Part shown: piece after piece, positions 1 through 6,134 of the stretch
Position numbering within the stretch: the stretch's first letter is position 1
Layout of the letters: the number at the start of each line of letters is the position of its first letter
NCBI GenBank assembly: GCA_041649895.1
Contig: JBAZMG010000040.1
Span: 1-9,759, forward strand
Direction of reading: 5' to 3'
Length of the DNA: 9,759 nt
From: STD1-204 sp041649895
Lineage (GTDB): Bacteria; Patescibacteriota; Minisyncoccia; Minisyncoccales; Minisyncoccaceae
The notes under the pieces: generated by a model
Told to the model about the DNA's origin: nothing
The model's input: the letters and a program-made list of their open reading frames with translations, nothing else
Database searches by the model: none
Made by a program: the position numbers and the translations under genes

Positions 1-33
1 TTGGGGAGCCTTAAAAGGTGGGGGTAAATAAAA

Positions 34-2523
34 ATGGCGAAAAAAGACGAAGAAGAAAATTTGCAGGAAATAGGCAAAATCGAGGATGTGGAAATCTCGA
101 AAGAGATGAAGGATTTTTATATTGACTACGCGATGTCTGTTATCGTTTCCCGAGCCTTGCCCGATGTTCGAGACGGATTAAAACCGGTACAAAGAAGGAT
201 TTTATACGCTATGTATGAAATGGGTGTGCGTTCTGACGCGAAATTCAGAAAATCGGCCGCGGTTACCGGAGAAGTTTTGGGAAAATACCACCCGCACGGC
301 GATGCGTCTGTTTACGGAGCGCTTGTCAGGATGGCGCAAGATTTTTCTTTGCGATACCCGCTTGTTAAGGGTCAAGGAAATTTCGGCTCAATCGATGGGG
401 ATCCGCCCGCCGCGCAAAGATATACGGAATGTAAATTGTCAAAAGTGGGAGAAGAACTTTTGCAAGATATTGAAAGGGATACGGTTAATTTTACCGAGAA
501 TTATGACGCGACCAAAAAAGAGCCGTCTGTTTTGCCGTCTCCTTTGCCCAATTTGCTCTTGAATGGCTCTACGGGCATTGCTGTGGGTATGGCAACCAAT
601 ATCCCGCCCCACAACCTTACGGAAGTATGCGGAGCCCTGATCCACTTGATCGATAACCCCAAGGCGGAGACCGAAGACCTGTTCCAATTCATCAAAGGAC
701 CGGACTTTCCGACCGGTGGAATAATCTATAACCAAAAAGATATTTTGTCCGCGTATTCGCAAGGAAAGGGATCTTTTCTTATGCGAGGAAAAGTTGACAT
801 AGTTGAACGCGAAGGGAAGGGTGCGCAAATAATTGCCACGGAAATTCCTTTCCAGGTGGATAAGTCGATCTTGATCAATCAGCTGGCGAATTTGGTGCAA
901 AACAAAAGAATCGACGGAGTTAAAGATATCAGAGATGAGTCCGACAAGGACGGATTGAGGATTGCGATCGATCTGCAAAAAGGAGCGGTGCCCCGCAAAA
1001 TTTTGAATTCTCTTTACAAATATACCGACCTCCAAAAAAATTATCATCTGAATATGCTTGCGCTCGTAAACGGAATCGAGCCGAGGATTTTAAATCTGAA
1101 AGATGTTTTGGAATTATACCTTGTGCACAAGCAAGAGGTGATAGTGCGCCGCACAAAGTACGACCTTGAGAAAGCCAAAGAAAGGGCTCACATCTTGGAA
1201 GGTATTTCCAAAGCCCTGGATCATATTGACGCGGTGATCGAAACAATTAAGAAATCCAAAGACAAGGAAGACGCGAAAGTTAATTTGGCTAAGAAATTTA
1301 AATTGACCTATGCGCAAGCAGAGGCGATTTTGGAAATTCGTTTGCACCAATTGGCAAAACTGGAAAAACAAAAGATCGAAGACGAGCTCGCGGAAATGAT
1401 GAAAAAAATAAAAGAACTGACGAAAATATTGGAAAGCAAGGCGGAACAGAAAAAAGTGATGAAAAAGGAAATAGAAAGCGAGGTGGAAAAATACGGCGAC
1501 GAGAGAAAGACCAAGATCGTAAGATCAAGCCCGGAAAGCATTTCTGAAGAAGATTTGATTCCCCTTGAGGACACGATCGTTACGCTAACGACCGGCGGCT
1601 ACATCAAGAGGATGAATCCTTCGGAATACAAGAAGCAAAATCGGGGAGGCCAGGGCAATCTCGGAATGAAGACAAGCGATGATGACGAAGTCAGCCACTT
1701 TATTACCGCGAAAACACACGATTCGATATTTTTCTTTACCGATTCTGGAAAGGTTTTCCAGACAAAAGTCTATGAAATTCCGGAAGGGCAGAGAACCAAC
1801 AAGGGCAGGGGACTGACAAACTTTTTGGAGATCTCTTCGCACGACAAAATCTTGTCTGTTTTGCCGATAAGCAAGGGAGACAAAACCGACGAAGTTAAAT
1901 ATTTGGTGATGGCAACCAAAAACGGCATAATCAAAAAAACACCGTTAAAAGATTTTGAAAACGTAAGAAGAAACGGGCTGATCGCCATTAATCTGAAAAG
2001 CGGAGACGCGCTTTGTAGCGCGAGAAAGGCTGGCGACGGCGACGAGATCATTTTGGCTACCAAGCAGGGGCAATCGATAAGGTTCCCGGAAAAAGATGTT
2101 CGTTCCATGGGCCGGGCCGCGGCCGGAATAAAGGGAATCAGGCTGAAGAAAGGAGACGAATTGATCGGAATGGAAGCGATAAGAAAAGCCCAACTCAAAG
2201 ACAAAAAATATTATCTTTTGGTTTTGATGGAGCACGGTTATGGCAAGAGAACTTTGCTTTCGGAATACAAAAAGCAGGGACGGGGCGGTTCCGGAGTAAA
2301 GATCGCGAAGATCACGGCCAAAACCGGCGGATTGGCAAAGATCGAATTGATTGAAAACCAGGAAGATCTGATCGTCATCTCATCAAAAGGCCAGGTTATC
2401 AGAACTAAGATCAGCAGTATCCCGAAATTGGGGCGCGACACGCAAGGGGTTAGGATAATGAAAATGAAAGAAGGGGATAAGGTGGCATCCGCCGCTTGCC
2501 TAACCGAGGAAGTTGCGCAATAA
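34..2523 (+). CDS. gyrA: DNA gyrase subunit A
   Basis: GyrA is the DNA-breaking and rejoining subunit of the A2B2 type IIA topoisomerase that introduces negative supercoils. The 829-residue length is normal. The N-terminal breakage domain shows a PVQRRILYAM segment near residue 51, the HPHGD segment at 86-90 and the catalytic tyrosine Y130 in AAQRYTE. A charged coiled-coil stretch covers about 370-490, and the C-terminal beta-pinwheel starts near 508. A degenerate GyrA box (QNRGGQG, 535-541; consensus QRRGGKG) favours GyrA over ParC, and a later blade has a similar QGRGGSG. In the quinolone-determining region the E. coli Ser83 and Asp87 positions are Ala91 and Gly95. The ATG at 34 follows a purine-rich ribosome site, AAGGTGGGGG, at 15-24. 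The stop lies 10 bases before the ATG of the methyltransferase, so co-transcription is likely. gyrB is not in the window. Confidence 0.97.
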   Translation: MAKKDEEENLQEIGKIEDVEISKEMKDFYIDYAMSVIVSRALPDVRDGLKPVQRRILYAMYEMGVRSDAKFRKSAAVTGEVLGKYHPHGDASVYGALVRMAQDFSLRYPLVKGQGNFGSIDGDPPAAQRYTECKLSKVGEELLQDIERDTVNFTENYDATKKEPSVLPSPLPNLLLNGSTGIAVGMATNIPPHNLTEVCGALIHLIDNPKAETEDLFQFIKGPDFPTGGIIYNQKDILSAYSQGKGSFLMRGKVDIVEREGKGAQIIATEIPFQVDKSILINQLANLVQNKRIDGVKDIRDESDKDGLRIAIDLQKGAVPRKILNSLYKYTDLQKNYHLNMLALVNGIEPRILNLKDVLELYLVHKQEVIVRRTKYDLEKAKERAHILEGISKALDHIDAVIETIKKSKDKEDAKVNLAKKFKLTYAQAEAILEIRLHQLAKLEKQKIEDELAEMMKKIKELTKILESKAEQKKVMKKEIESEVEKYGDERKTKIVRSSPESISEEDLIPLEDTIVTLTTGGYIKRMNPSEYKKQNRGGQGNLGMKTSDDDEVSHFITAKTHDSIFFFTDSGKVFQTKVYEIPEGQRTNKGRGLTNFLEISSHDKILSVLPISKGDKTDEVKYLVMATKNGIIKKTPLKDFENVRRNGLIAINLKSGDALCSARKAGDGDEIILATKQGQSIRFPEKDVRSMGRAAAGIKGIRLKKGDELIGMEAIRKAQLKDKKYYLLVLMEHGYGKRTLLSEYKKQGRGGSGVKIAKITAKTGGLAKIELIENQEDLIVISSKGQVIRTKISSIPKLGRDTQGVRIMKMKEGDKVASAACLTEEVAQ

Positions 2524-2533
2524 TAAAGATACT

Positions 2534-3070
2534 ATGGAAACAACAAGTTTTTCAAACGATCAATTTTTAAATCCAAACAATATTTTGAATTCCCTCTCTC
2601 TAAGGGATGACACGATCGCTTGCGACTTGGGTTCCGGTTCCGGAGGCTGGGCAATTCCTTTGGCAAAGATTTTAGTGAATGGAATGGTTTACGCCGTGGA
2701 TGTTCTTGAAGAATCAATTTCCGCCTTGAACGGAAAGATAGCGAGAGAAAATATTTTTAACATCAAGGCGATCCAAGGGGATATAGAAAAAGGAGTAAAA
2801 ATAGAAGACAAATCGATAGGCTTGGTTTTATTGACCAATGTCCTTTTTCAAGTTGAGGACAAGGAAGCTTTGTTTAAGGAATGCCGCCGGCTTTTAAAGA
2901 GCCGGGGTTTGTTGTTGATAATCGACTGGAAACGGGACGCGAATTTGGGGCCCAAAGAGGGGAGTGTATCGCCCGAGGATATTCTACCGCTTTTGGATGA
3001 GCTTGGTTTTCAGGAAGAAAAAAAGTTTGACGCCGGCAAGTTTCACTGGGGTTTATTATTAAATAAATAA
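2534..3070 (+). CDS. class I SAM-dependent methyltransferase (substrate unknown)
   Basis: This 178-residue protein has a Rossmann-type methyltransferase fold. The S-adenosylmethionine loop is seen in ACDLGSGSGGWAIPLA (about residues 29-44 from this ATG). An acidic residue ends strand 2 in VYAVDV, an IQGDIE segment follows, then LVLLTNVLFQVEDKEALFKE as the strand 4 and helix region, and RGLLLIIDWK as strand 5. The pattern resembles the UbiE/Methyltransf_11/25 group, but nothing shows the substrate. It is short for UbiE and no quinone genes are nearby, so a menaquinone role should not be assumed. A TTG at 2513, overlapping the gyrA end, would add seven residues. The ATG is preferred because the only purine-rich stretch (AGGAA, 2507-2511) sits too close to the TTG. 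It lies directly after gyrA and 11 bases before the first pilin gene. Confidence 0.85.
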   Translation: METTSFSNDQFLNPNNILNSLSLRDDTIACDLGSGSGGWAIPLAKILVNGMVYAVDVLEESISALNGKIARENIFNIKAIQGDIEKGVKIEDKSIGLVLLTNVLFQVEDKEALFKECRRLLKSRGLLLIIDWKRDANLGPKEGSVSPEDILPLLDELGFQEEKKFDAGKFHWGLLLNK

Positions 3071-3081
3071 CTAATTAATTT

Positions 3082-3699
3082 ATGAATAAAAAAGCAAATA
3101 TTATTTTTTTGATATTGTTTTTAATTATTTTTTCGTTTGGAGGATTTTTTTTCGTGAAAACTAATCCGGTTTTTGCGGTAGTCACGGACGATATTGATTC
3201 GTTGGAAGACTTGGAAATAGACCCCACCCAAGCGACGGATGAGAATCCCGCTGAAGACCCAACGCAAGTAACCGATGAGAATCCCGCTGAAGACCCAACG
3301 CAAGTAACCGATGAGAATCCCGCGGAGGATCCCACCCAAGCGACGGATGAGAATCCCGCTGAAGACCCAACGCAACCCGCGTCAGAGCAAAACAACAATG
3401 CGGCGCAGGATTCAAACGCAAACCCAATATCTGTTACTATTCCGAATCCGCTCGGGGAAGATACTAATGTTAAGGATATTTTGAATCGCGTCGCTGATTG
3501 GCTGTTTAGAATAGCCATTGTCGTGGTACCCTTGATGATTATCTGGGCAGGTTTTGTTTTTGTTACCGCCGGAGGAGATCCGAAGAAAGTAAGCAATGCG
3601 AAGCAAATACTTTTATACGCCATTGTTGGCTTTGTGGTGATACTCCTGGCTCGGGGCATTGTCGGAGCAATTAAGTATATGATAGTGGGTCCGGCCTAG
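3082..3699 (+). CDS. T4SS pilin-like membrane protein with acidic repeat (pilin paralog 1)
   Basis: This 205-residue protein has an N-terminal signal segment (about residues 7-32, possible cleavage after NPVFA). Next come an acidic tandem repeat (47-98), an Asn/Gln-rich linker, and two membrane helices (about 141-163 and 175-197) separated by the TAGGDPKKVSNAK turn. This core matches the small two-helix type IV secretion pilin family common in CPR genomes (VirB2/TrbC-like; Pfam T4SS_pilin), recognised here by pattern only. The repeat would lie outside the membrane and is absent from the other five paralogs. The helix-1 motif VVPLMIIWA and the C-terminal IVGPA are close to paralog 2, so the two form a subgroup. 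No Shine-Dalgarno sequence is visible before the ATG, and the upstream sequence is A/T-only. It probably joins the gyrA-methyltransferase transcript or a local promoter that I cannot identify. Confidence 0.85.
   Translation: MNKKANIIFLILFLIIFSFGGFFFVKTNPVFAVVTDDIDSLEDLEIDPTQATDENPAEDPTQVTDENPAEDPTQVTDENPAEDPTQATDENPAEDPTQPASEQNNNAAQDSNANPISVTIPNPLGEDTNVKDILNRVADWLFRIAIVVVPLMIIWAGFVFVTAGGDPKKVSNAKQILLYAIVGFVVILLARGIVGAIKYMIVGPA
3220..3375 (+). repeat. 36-bp coding tandem repeat (12-residue acidic units) in pilin paralog 1
   Basis: Four in-frame 36-bp units (3220-3255, 3256-3291, 3292-3327, 3328-3363) plus a 12-bp partial unit (3364-3375) encode DPTQ(A/V)TDENPAE. Units 2 and 3 use one spelling (CCA ACG CAA GTA ACC). 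Units 1 and 4 use another (CCC ACC CAA GCG ACG), giving an A-B-B-A order. Unit 4 with the partial unit copies unit 1 with the start of unit 2. This suggests expansion in more than one step by slippage or unequal exchange. Confidence 0.95.
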
Positions 3700-3727
3700 T
3701 AATGATTTAAAAATTAGTTCGATTTTA

Positions 3728-4066
3728 ATGCCAAAACCGCTTATCCAAAAAATTTTGTTATTTCCAATTTCTGTTTTGCTTGCTCCTATTTTTGTTAACG
3801 CGGAGGTGGTTTTACCGCCACCTATTGATCCGAATATAATGAAAATATTGGATAGAGTTTTTATATTTTTATCGAATATTGCTTTTGCTGTAGTGCCACT
3901 GATGATTATCTGGGCGGCGCTTATTTTCATCACTGCCGGTGGAAATCCTGAAAAAATAACCAAGGCGAGACAAATTATTTTGTACGCTGTTATCGGCCTT
4001 GTAATAATATTATTTTCGCGGGGAATTATCGCCACCATCCAATGGATTATAATCGGTCCGACTTAA
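3728..4066 (+). CDS. T4SS pilin-like membrane protein (pilin paralog 2)
   Basis: This 112-residue protein has a signal peptide (about 1-25, likely cleavage after FVNA), a very short proline-rich exposed segment (VVLPPPIDPN) and the two-helix pilin core. Helix 1 is at about 48-70 and contains VVPLMIIWAALIF. The turn is TAGGNPEKITKAR, and helix 2 is at about 81-103. It ends in IIIGPT, like the IVGPA end of paralog 1. There are no cysteines. With signal removal, the predicted mature subunit of about 87 residues is in the size range of VirB2/TrbC pilins. It starts 28 bases after paralog 1 and ends 19 bases before paralog 3, which suggests one transcript. No Shine-Dalgarno sequence is seen upstream. 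The family call rests on the core pattern shared with its neighbours. Confidence 0.85.
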   Translation: MPKPLIQKILLFPISVLLAPIFVNAEVVLPPPIDPNIMKILDRVFIFLSNIAFAVVPLMIIWAALIFITAGGNPEKITKARQIILYAVIGLVIILFSRGIIATIQWIIIGPT

Positions 4067-4085
4067 TTCATAAATTTAAAAAACA

Positions 4086-4415
4086 ATGGCAAAAATATTT
4101 TCTAAAAACATTATTTTATTTTGCTTGTGTCTATTAATATTGGGCGCGCCATTTTTCGTTCATGCTTTGCCACCGGCAAACGCGGATGATCCGTTTATTA
4201 AAACAATAGAAAATATTACTAATCTTTTATTTGCGGTCGTGATGATTGTGGCTTCAGTGGTTTTTGTTATAGCGGGGGTAATGTTTGCTGCGAGCGGGGG
4301 CGACCCGGAAAAAACCAACATTGCAAAGAGCACAATGCTTTGGGCGGTTATCGGTTTGGTCGTGGCGCTTATGTCAAAAGGAATTGTTTACGCGGTAAAA
4401 AATATGTTTACTTAA
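4086..4415 (+). CDS. T4SS pilin-like membrane protein (pilin paralog 3)
   Basis: This 109-residue protein has a signal peptide (about 1-27, likely cleavage after FVHA), a short exposed segment (LPPANADDP), helix 1 at about 47-69, the AASGGDPEKTNIAK turn and helix 2 at about 82-104 (MLWAVIGLVVALMSKGI). The LWAVIGLVVAL wording of helix 2 is nearer to the cysteine-rich paralogs 4-6 than to paralogs 1-2. Its exposed part is minimal and has no cysteine; the two cysteines in the chain lie in the signal peptide. No terminator is visible after the stop, and the promoter of the next unit starts 22 bases downstream. No Shine-Dalgarno sequence is seen; the region before the ATG is an A-rich run. Confidence 0.85.
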   Translation: MAKIFSKNIILFCLCLLILGAPFFVHALPPANADDPFIKTIENITNLLFAVVMIVASVVFVIAGVMFAASGGDPEKTNIAKSTMLWAVIGLVVALMSKGIVYAVKNMFT

Positions 4416-4436
4416 ATTGACGGTGTTAAATCGGTA

Positions 4437-4465
4437 TTGTGTTTTTATAAAAAGGTCGTTATAAT
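4437..4465 (+). promoter_or_regulatory. sigma70-type promoter of pilin paralog 4
   Basis: TTGTGT (4437-4442), a 17-bp spacer and a perfect TATAAT (4460-4465). The ATG is 75 bases past the -10 box. The ten bases AAAGGTCGTT occur twice, at 4451-4460 in the spacer and at 4482-4491 near the expected transcript start. The copies are 31 bp apart, about three helical turns, which could be an operator pair; that part is inference. Confidence 0.7.
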
Positions 4466-4540
4466 AAGTATATAAATATTCAAAGGTCGTTTAATAATCC
4501 TGCCCCAATTAAGTTCTCGGGGTGGGTGAAATAAAAAAAT

Positions 4541-4969
4541 ATGAATAAAAAATTATTATCTTTTTTCGCGGTATTGGCTATTTTTACAATGTTTGCCGTT
4601 CCCGTATTAACGCTTGCTCAACAAAATGCCCCCACTCAGTGCACGATAACTAAAGATGTTGGCATTACCGGATGCGATAAGGGCGATTGTATTTTTAACG
4701 ATTCCGCCGCAGAAAAGCCTTGTGCCATCTGCTGTTTGTTTAATACATTATACACAGTTATAGACTGGATCTTCGCGATTTTAATGGTAGTTGTCGCTTT
4801 GATGATTATATTGGGAGCCGTAACATTTGTTACGTCTGCCGGTGACCCAACTAAAACAGCAACAGCAAAGAACTATATTCTTTGGGCTGTAATCGGTTTG
4901 GTTGTAGCTTTGTTCGCGAAAGCTGTTCCTCCTTTGGTTAAATTAGTAATGGGTGTTAAAAGTGCATAG
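4541..4969 (+). CDS. cysteine-rich T4SS pilin-like protein (pilin paralog 4)
   Basis: This 142-residue protein begins with a signal peptide (1-26, likely cleavage after TLA). A 40-residue exposed segment with six cysteines follows (C34, C45, C50, C61, C64, C65, ending in CAICC). Helix 1 is at about 73-97, the SAGDPTKTATAK turn follows, then helix 2 at about 110-130 (YILWAVIGLVVALFAK), and a C-terminal PPLVKLVMGVKSA. Six cysteines outside the membrane could form three disulfides. Paralogs 1-3 have none there. The gene stands alone with its own promoter and terminator. A CCCC/GGGG pairing (4503-4506 with 4519-4522) in the leader partly overlaps the G-rich GGGTGGGTGA before the ATG, which may be the ribosome site, so start-site masking is possible. 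The family is recognised from the core; the role of the cysteine segment is unknown. Confidence 0.87.
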   Translation: MNKKLLSFFAVLAIFTMFAVPVLTLAQQNAPTQCTITKDVGITGCDKGDCIFNDSAAEKPCAICCLFNTLYTVIDWIFAILMVVVALMIILGAVTFVTSAGDPTKTATAKNYILWAVIGLVVALFAKAVPPLVKLVMGVKSA

Positions 4970-4982
4970 ATAGGTTTTGATT

Positions 4983-5012
4983 AAAAAACGGCCATTTGGC
5001 CGTTTTTGTTTT
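4983..5012 (+). terminator. intrinsic terminator after pilin paralog 4
   Basis: A-run, CGGCC (4989-4993), loop ATTT, GGCCG (4998-5002), then a T-run from 5003. The flanking A6 and T5 runs extend the stem. The same hairpin design follows paralogs 5 and 6. Confidence 0.9.
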
Positions 5013-5018
5013 GTATTT

Positions 5019-5047
5019 TTGACATTATATTAATTTTTGTGTATTCT
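5019..5047 (+). promoter_or_regulatory. probable promoter for tRNA-Leu
   Basis: A consensus TTGACA (5019-5024), a 17-bp spacer and TATTCT (5042-5047). It lies just past the paralog 4 terminator and reads towards tRNA-Leu, leaving a 5' leader of about 120 nt that contains two hairpin repeats. A second TATAAT at 5131-5136, closer to the tRNA, has no good -35 partner. Confidence 0.5.
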
Positions 5048-5073
5048 ACAAACCAGGCGGATGTTTTGTTTTA

Positions 5074-5113
5074 CCTCGCCGTAGTCCTGAGTTTTGCGAA
5101 GGACGAAGGAGGG
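5074..5113 (+). repeat. hairpin-type dispersed repeat, unit b
   Basis: Starts CCTCGCCGTAGTCC (5074-5087) and ends GGACGAAGGAGGG (5101-5113). The GTCC/GGAC and CCTC/GAGG arms can pair. The first 14 bases are identical to 8819-8832 inside tsaD, where the element ends GGACGGAGGCGGG. This supports a dispersed REP-like family. Confidence 0.65.
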
Positions 5114-5142
5114 TTTTACCTTTATACCTTTATAATGATGAT

Positions 5143-5170
5143 CGCCGACGCTCCTTAAGGAGCTTTGGCG
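5143..5170. repeat. imperfect palindrome upstream of tRNA-Leu
   Basis: A perfect 14-bp palindrome, GCTCCTTAAGGAGC (5150-5163), lies inside outer arms CGCC (5143-5146) and GGCG (5167-5170). It sits six bases before the tRNA 5' end, so it could form a hairpin in the precursor next to the RNase P site. The GCTTTGGCGAA stretch (5162-5172) resembles the GCCTTGGCGAAG core of the dispersed repeat. Confidence 0.6.
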
Positions 5171-5176
5171 AATCAA

Positions 5177-5258
5177 GCCGAGATGGCGGAATTGGCAGAC
5201 GCGTATGCCTTAGGAGCATATGCCGCAAGGCGTGGGAGTTCAACTCTCCCTCTCGGCA
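5177..5258 (+). tRNA. tRNA-Leu (anticodon TAG)
   Basis: Class II tRNA for leucine codon CUA (and CUN by wobble). The acceptor GCCGAGA (5177-5183) pairs with TCTCGGC (5251-5257), and the discriminator is A5258. The anticodon loop CTTAGGA sits between TATGC and GCATA. The long variable arm GCC-GCAA-GGC identifies the class, and the T-arm is GGGAG-TTCAACT-CTCCC. CCA is not encoded, unlike tRNA-Glu in this window, so it would be added after transcription. It lies between pilin units 4 and 5 and is flanked by hairpin repeats. Confidence 0.95.
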
Positions 5259-5295
5259 CATACTTGATTATATATCCTAAGGAGAGTTGAGGGCG

Positions 5296-5314
5296 CCCTC
5301 CTTCGTCAAGGCTA
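5296..5314 (-). repeat. hairpin-type dispersed repeat, unit a (inverted)
   Basis: Read on the minus strand this is TAGCCTTGACGAAGGAGGG. It matches 8795-8813 inside tsaD (TAGCCTTGGCGAAGGTGGG) at 17 of 19 positions. Together with unit b at 5074-5113 it brackets tRNA-Leu. The rest of 5259-5363 holds no gene that I can support. Confidence 0.65.
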
Positions 5315-5363
5315 CGGAGGGGTAGGAGGCCTTTCAATAAGGGGGTTGTCCACACGGCTATTG

Positions 5364-5392
5364 TTGCCTTTTTTTAGAAAGGCTATTATAAT
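5364..5392 (+). promoter_or_regulatory. sigma70-type promoter of pilin paralog 5
   Basis: TTGCCT (5364-5369), a 17-bp spacer and TATAAT (5387-5392). TCCACAC (5349-5355) begins exactly 15 bases before the -35 box, the same arrangement as at paralog 6. The leader shares CAAAGGTCGGTTAAT (5414-5428) with paralog 4 (4481-4495), differing at one of 15 positions. Confidence 0.78.
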
Positions 5393-5437
5393 GTAATAAA
5401 ATTATAAATATATCAAAGGTCGGTTAATTTCCGTTTT

Positions 5438-5456
5438 GCCTTAATGATATTAAGGC
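5438..5456 (+). promoter_or_regulatory. hairpin in the 5' leader of pilin paralog 5
   Basis: GCCTTAAT (5438-5445) pairs perfectly with ATTAAGGC (5449-5456) around a GAT loop. GTTTT (5433-5437) and AAAAC (5463-5467) could add an outer stem. It ends 17 bases before the ATG at 5474 and covers an upstream ATG at 5444, so it may tune start choice or mRNA stability; that is inference. Confidence 0.5.
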
Positions 5457-5473
5457 TTCCGGAAAACAAAAAT

Positions 5474-5944
5474 ATGAATAAAAAAATATTATCTTTTTTC
5501 GCGGCATTGGCTATTTTTACAATGTTTGCCGTTCCCGTATTAACACTGGCGCAGGACAACGCTCCCACTAGCTGTAAAATTACCAAAACAGAAGTGGCGG
5601 ATATGACGAATGCTGCAAAGGAAAAAATTTGTCCGGCTGTTGATGTGGATTGCCCTTTTGAATATAAAGATACCGATCCTGATAACCTAAAATCCTGCGC
5701 GATTTGCTGTTTGTTTAACAGCATCTATGTTGTCGTAGATTGGATCTTCGCGATTTTAATGGTAGTTGTCGCTTTGATGATTATATTGGGAGCTGTAACA
5801 TTTGTCACATCTGCCGGTGACCCGAACAAAACCGGAACAGCAAAGAATTACATTCTCTGGGCTGTAATCGGTTTGATTGTAGCTTTGTTCGCGAGAGCCA
5901 TCCCTCCGTTAGTTAAATTAGTAATAGGCGTTAATAATGGATAG
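5474..5944 (+). CDS. cysteine-rich T4SS pilin-like protein (pilin paralog 5)
   Basis: This 156-residue protein has the same plan as paralog 4: signal peptide 1-26, exposed segment with six cysteines (C34, C53, C60, C75, C78, C79, ending in SCAICC), helix 1 at about 87-111, SAGDPNKTGTAK turn, helix 2 at about 124-144 and a PPLVKLVIGV tail. The exposed segment is 14 residues longer than in paralog 4 and differs in sequence, while the signal peptide and helices are almost unchanged. An ATG at 5444 would add ten residues. The start at 5474 is chosen because MNKK(I/L)LSFFA aligns with paralogs 4 and 6, and because 5444 lies inside the leader hairpin. Only a weak GGAA precedes it. Parts of the DNA match paralog 4 and parts match paralog 6, as expected for gene conversion. 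Confidence 0.87.
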   Translation: MNKKILSFFAALAIFTMFAVPVLTLAQDNAPTSCKITKTEVADMTNAAKEKICPAVDVDCPFEYKDTDPDNLKSCAICCLFNSIYVVVDWIFAILMVVVALMIILGAVTFVTSAGDPNKTGTAKNYILWAVIGLIVALFARAIPPLVKLVIGVNNG

Positions 5945-5967
5945 TGCTGTTGATTAACATTGATTTC

Positions 5968-5992
5968 AAAAACGGCCGTTTGGCCGTTTTTT
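5968..5992 (+). terminator. intrinsic terminator after pilin paralog 5
   Basis: A5, CGGCC (5973-5977), loop GTTT, GGCCG (5982-5986), then T6. Same stem as the terminators after paralogs 4 and 6. Confidence 0.9.
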
Positions 5993-6029
5993 GTTATAAA
6001 AAATTTTAGCTTTATCCACACACGTCGTC

Positions 6030-6058
6030 TTGCCTTTTTGCGAAAGTATTATTATAAT
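6030..6058 (+). promoter_or_regulatory. sigma70-type promoter of pilin paralog 6
   Basis: TTGCCT (6030-6035), a 17-bp spacer and TATAAT (6053-6058), identical boxes and spacing to paralog 5. TCCACAC (6015-6021) again begins 15 bases before the -35 box. The ATG is 76 bases past the -10. Confidence 0.78.
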
Positions 6059-6134
6059 ATTACTATATTATAAAAGCTCAAAAATCGTTAAACCCCGATT
6101 AGCTTAAACGTTTAATTGGATTATTGAAAATATT

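Noticed and set aside
439..1047. Long minus-strand open frame (202 codons) inside gyrA
   Set aside because: It lies fully antisense to conserved gyrA sequence, has no recognisable domain or start signal, and is a codon-bias shadow.
3220..3375. The 36-bp repeats as a CRISPR array
   Set aside because: The units are contiguous and in frame with no unique spacers, and no cas genes are present.
3075..3659. Minus-strand open frame (194 codons) opposite pilin paralog 1
   Set aside because: It is antisense to a gene with signal peptide and pilin helices. Its Ser/Gly/Val repeats are just the reverse reading of the acidic tandem repeat.
5173..5355. Minus-strand open frame of 60 codons over tRNA-Leu
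   Set aside because: It reads through the antisense strand of the tRNA and a hairpin repeat; there is no ribosome site or family pattern.
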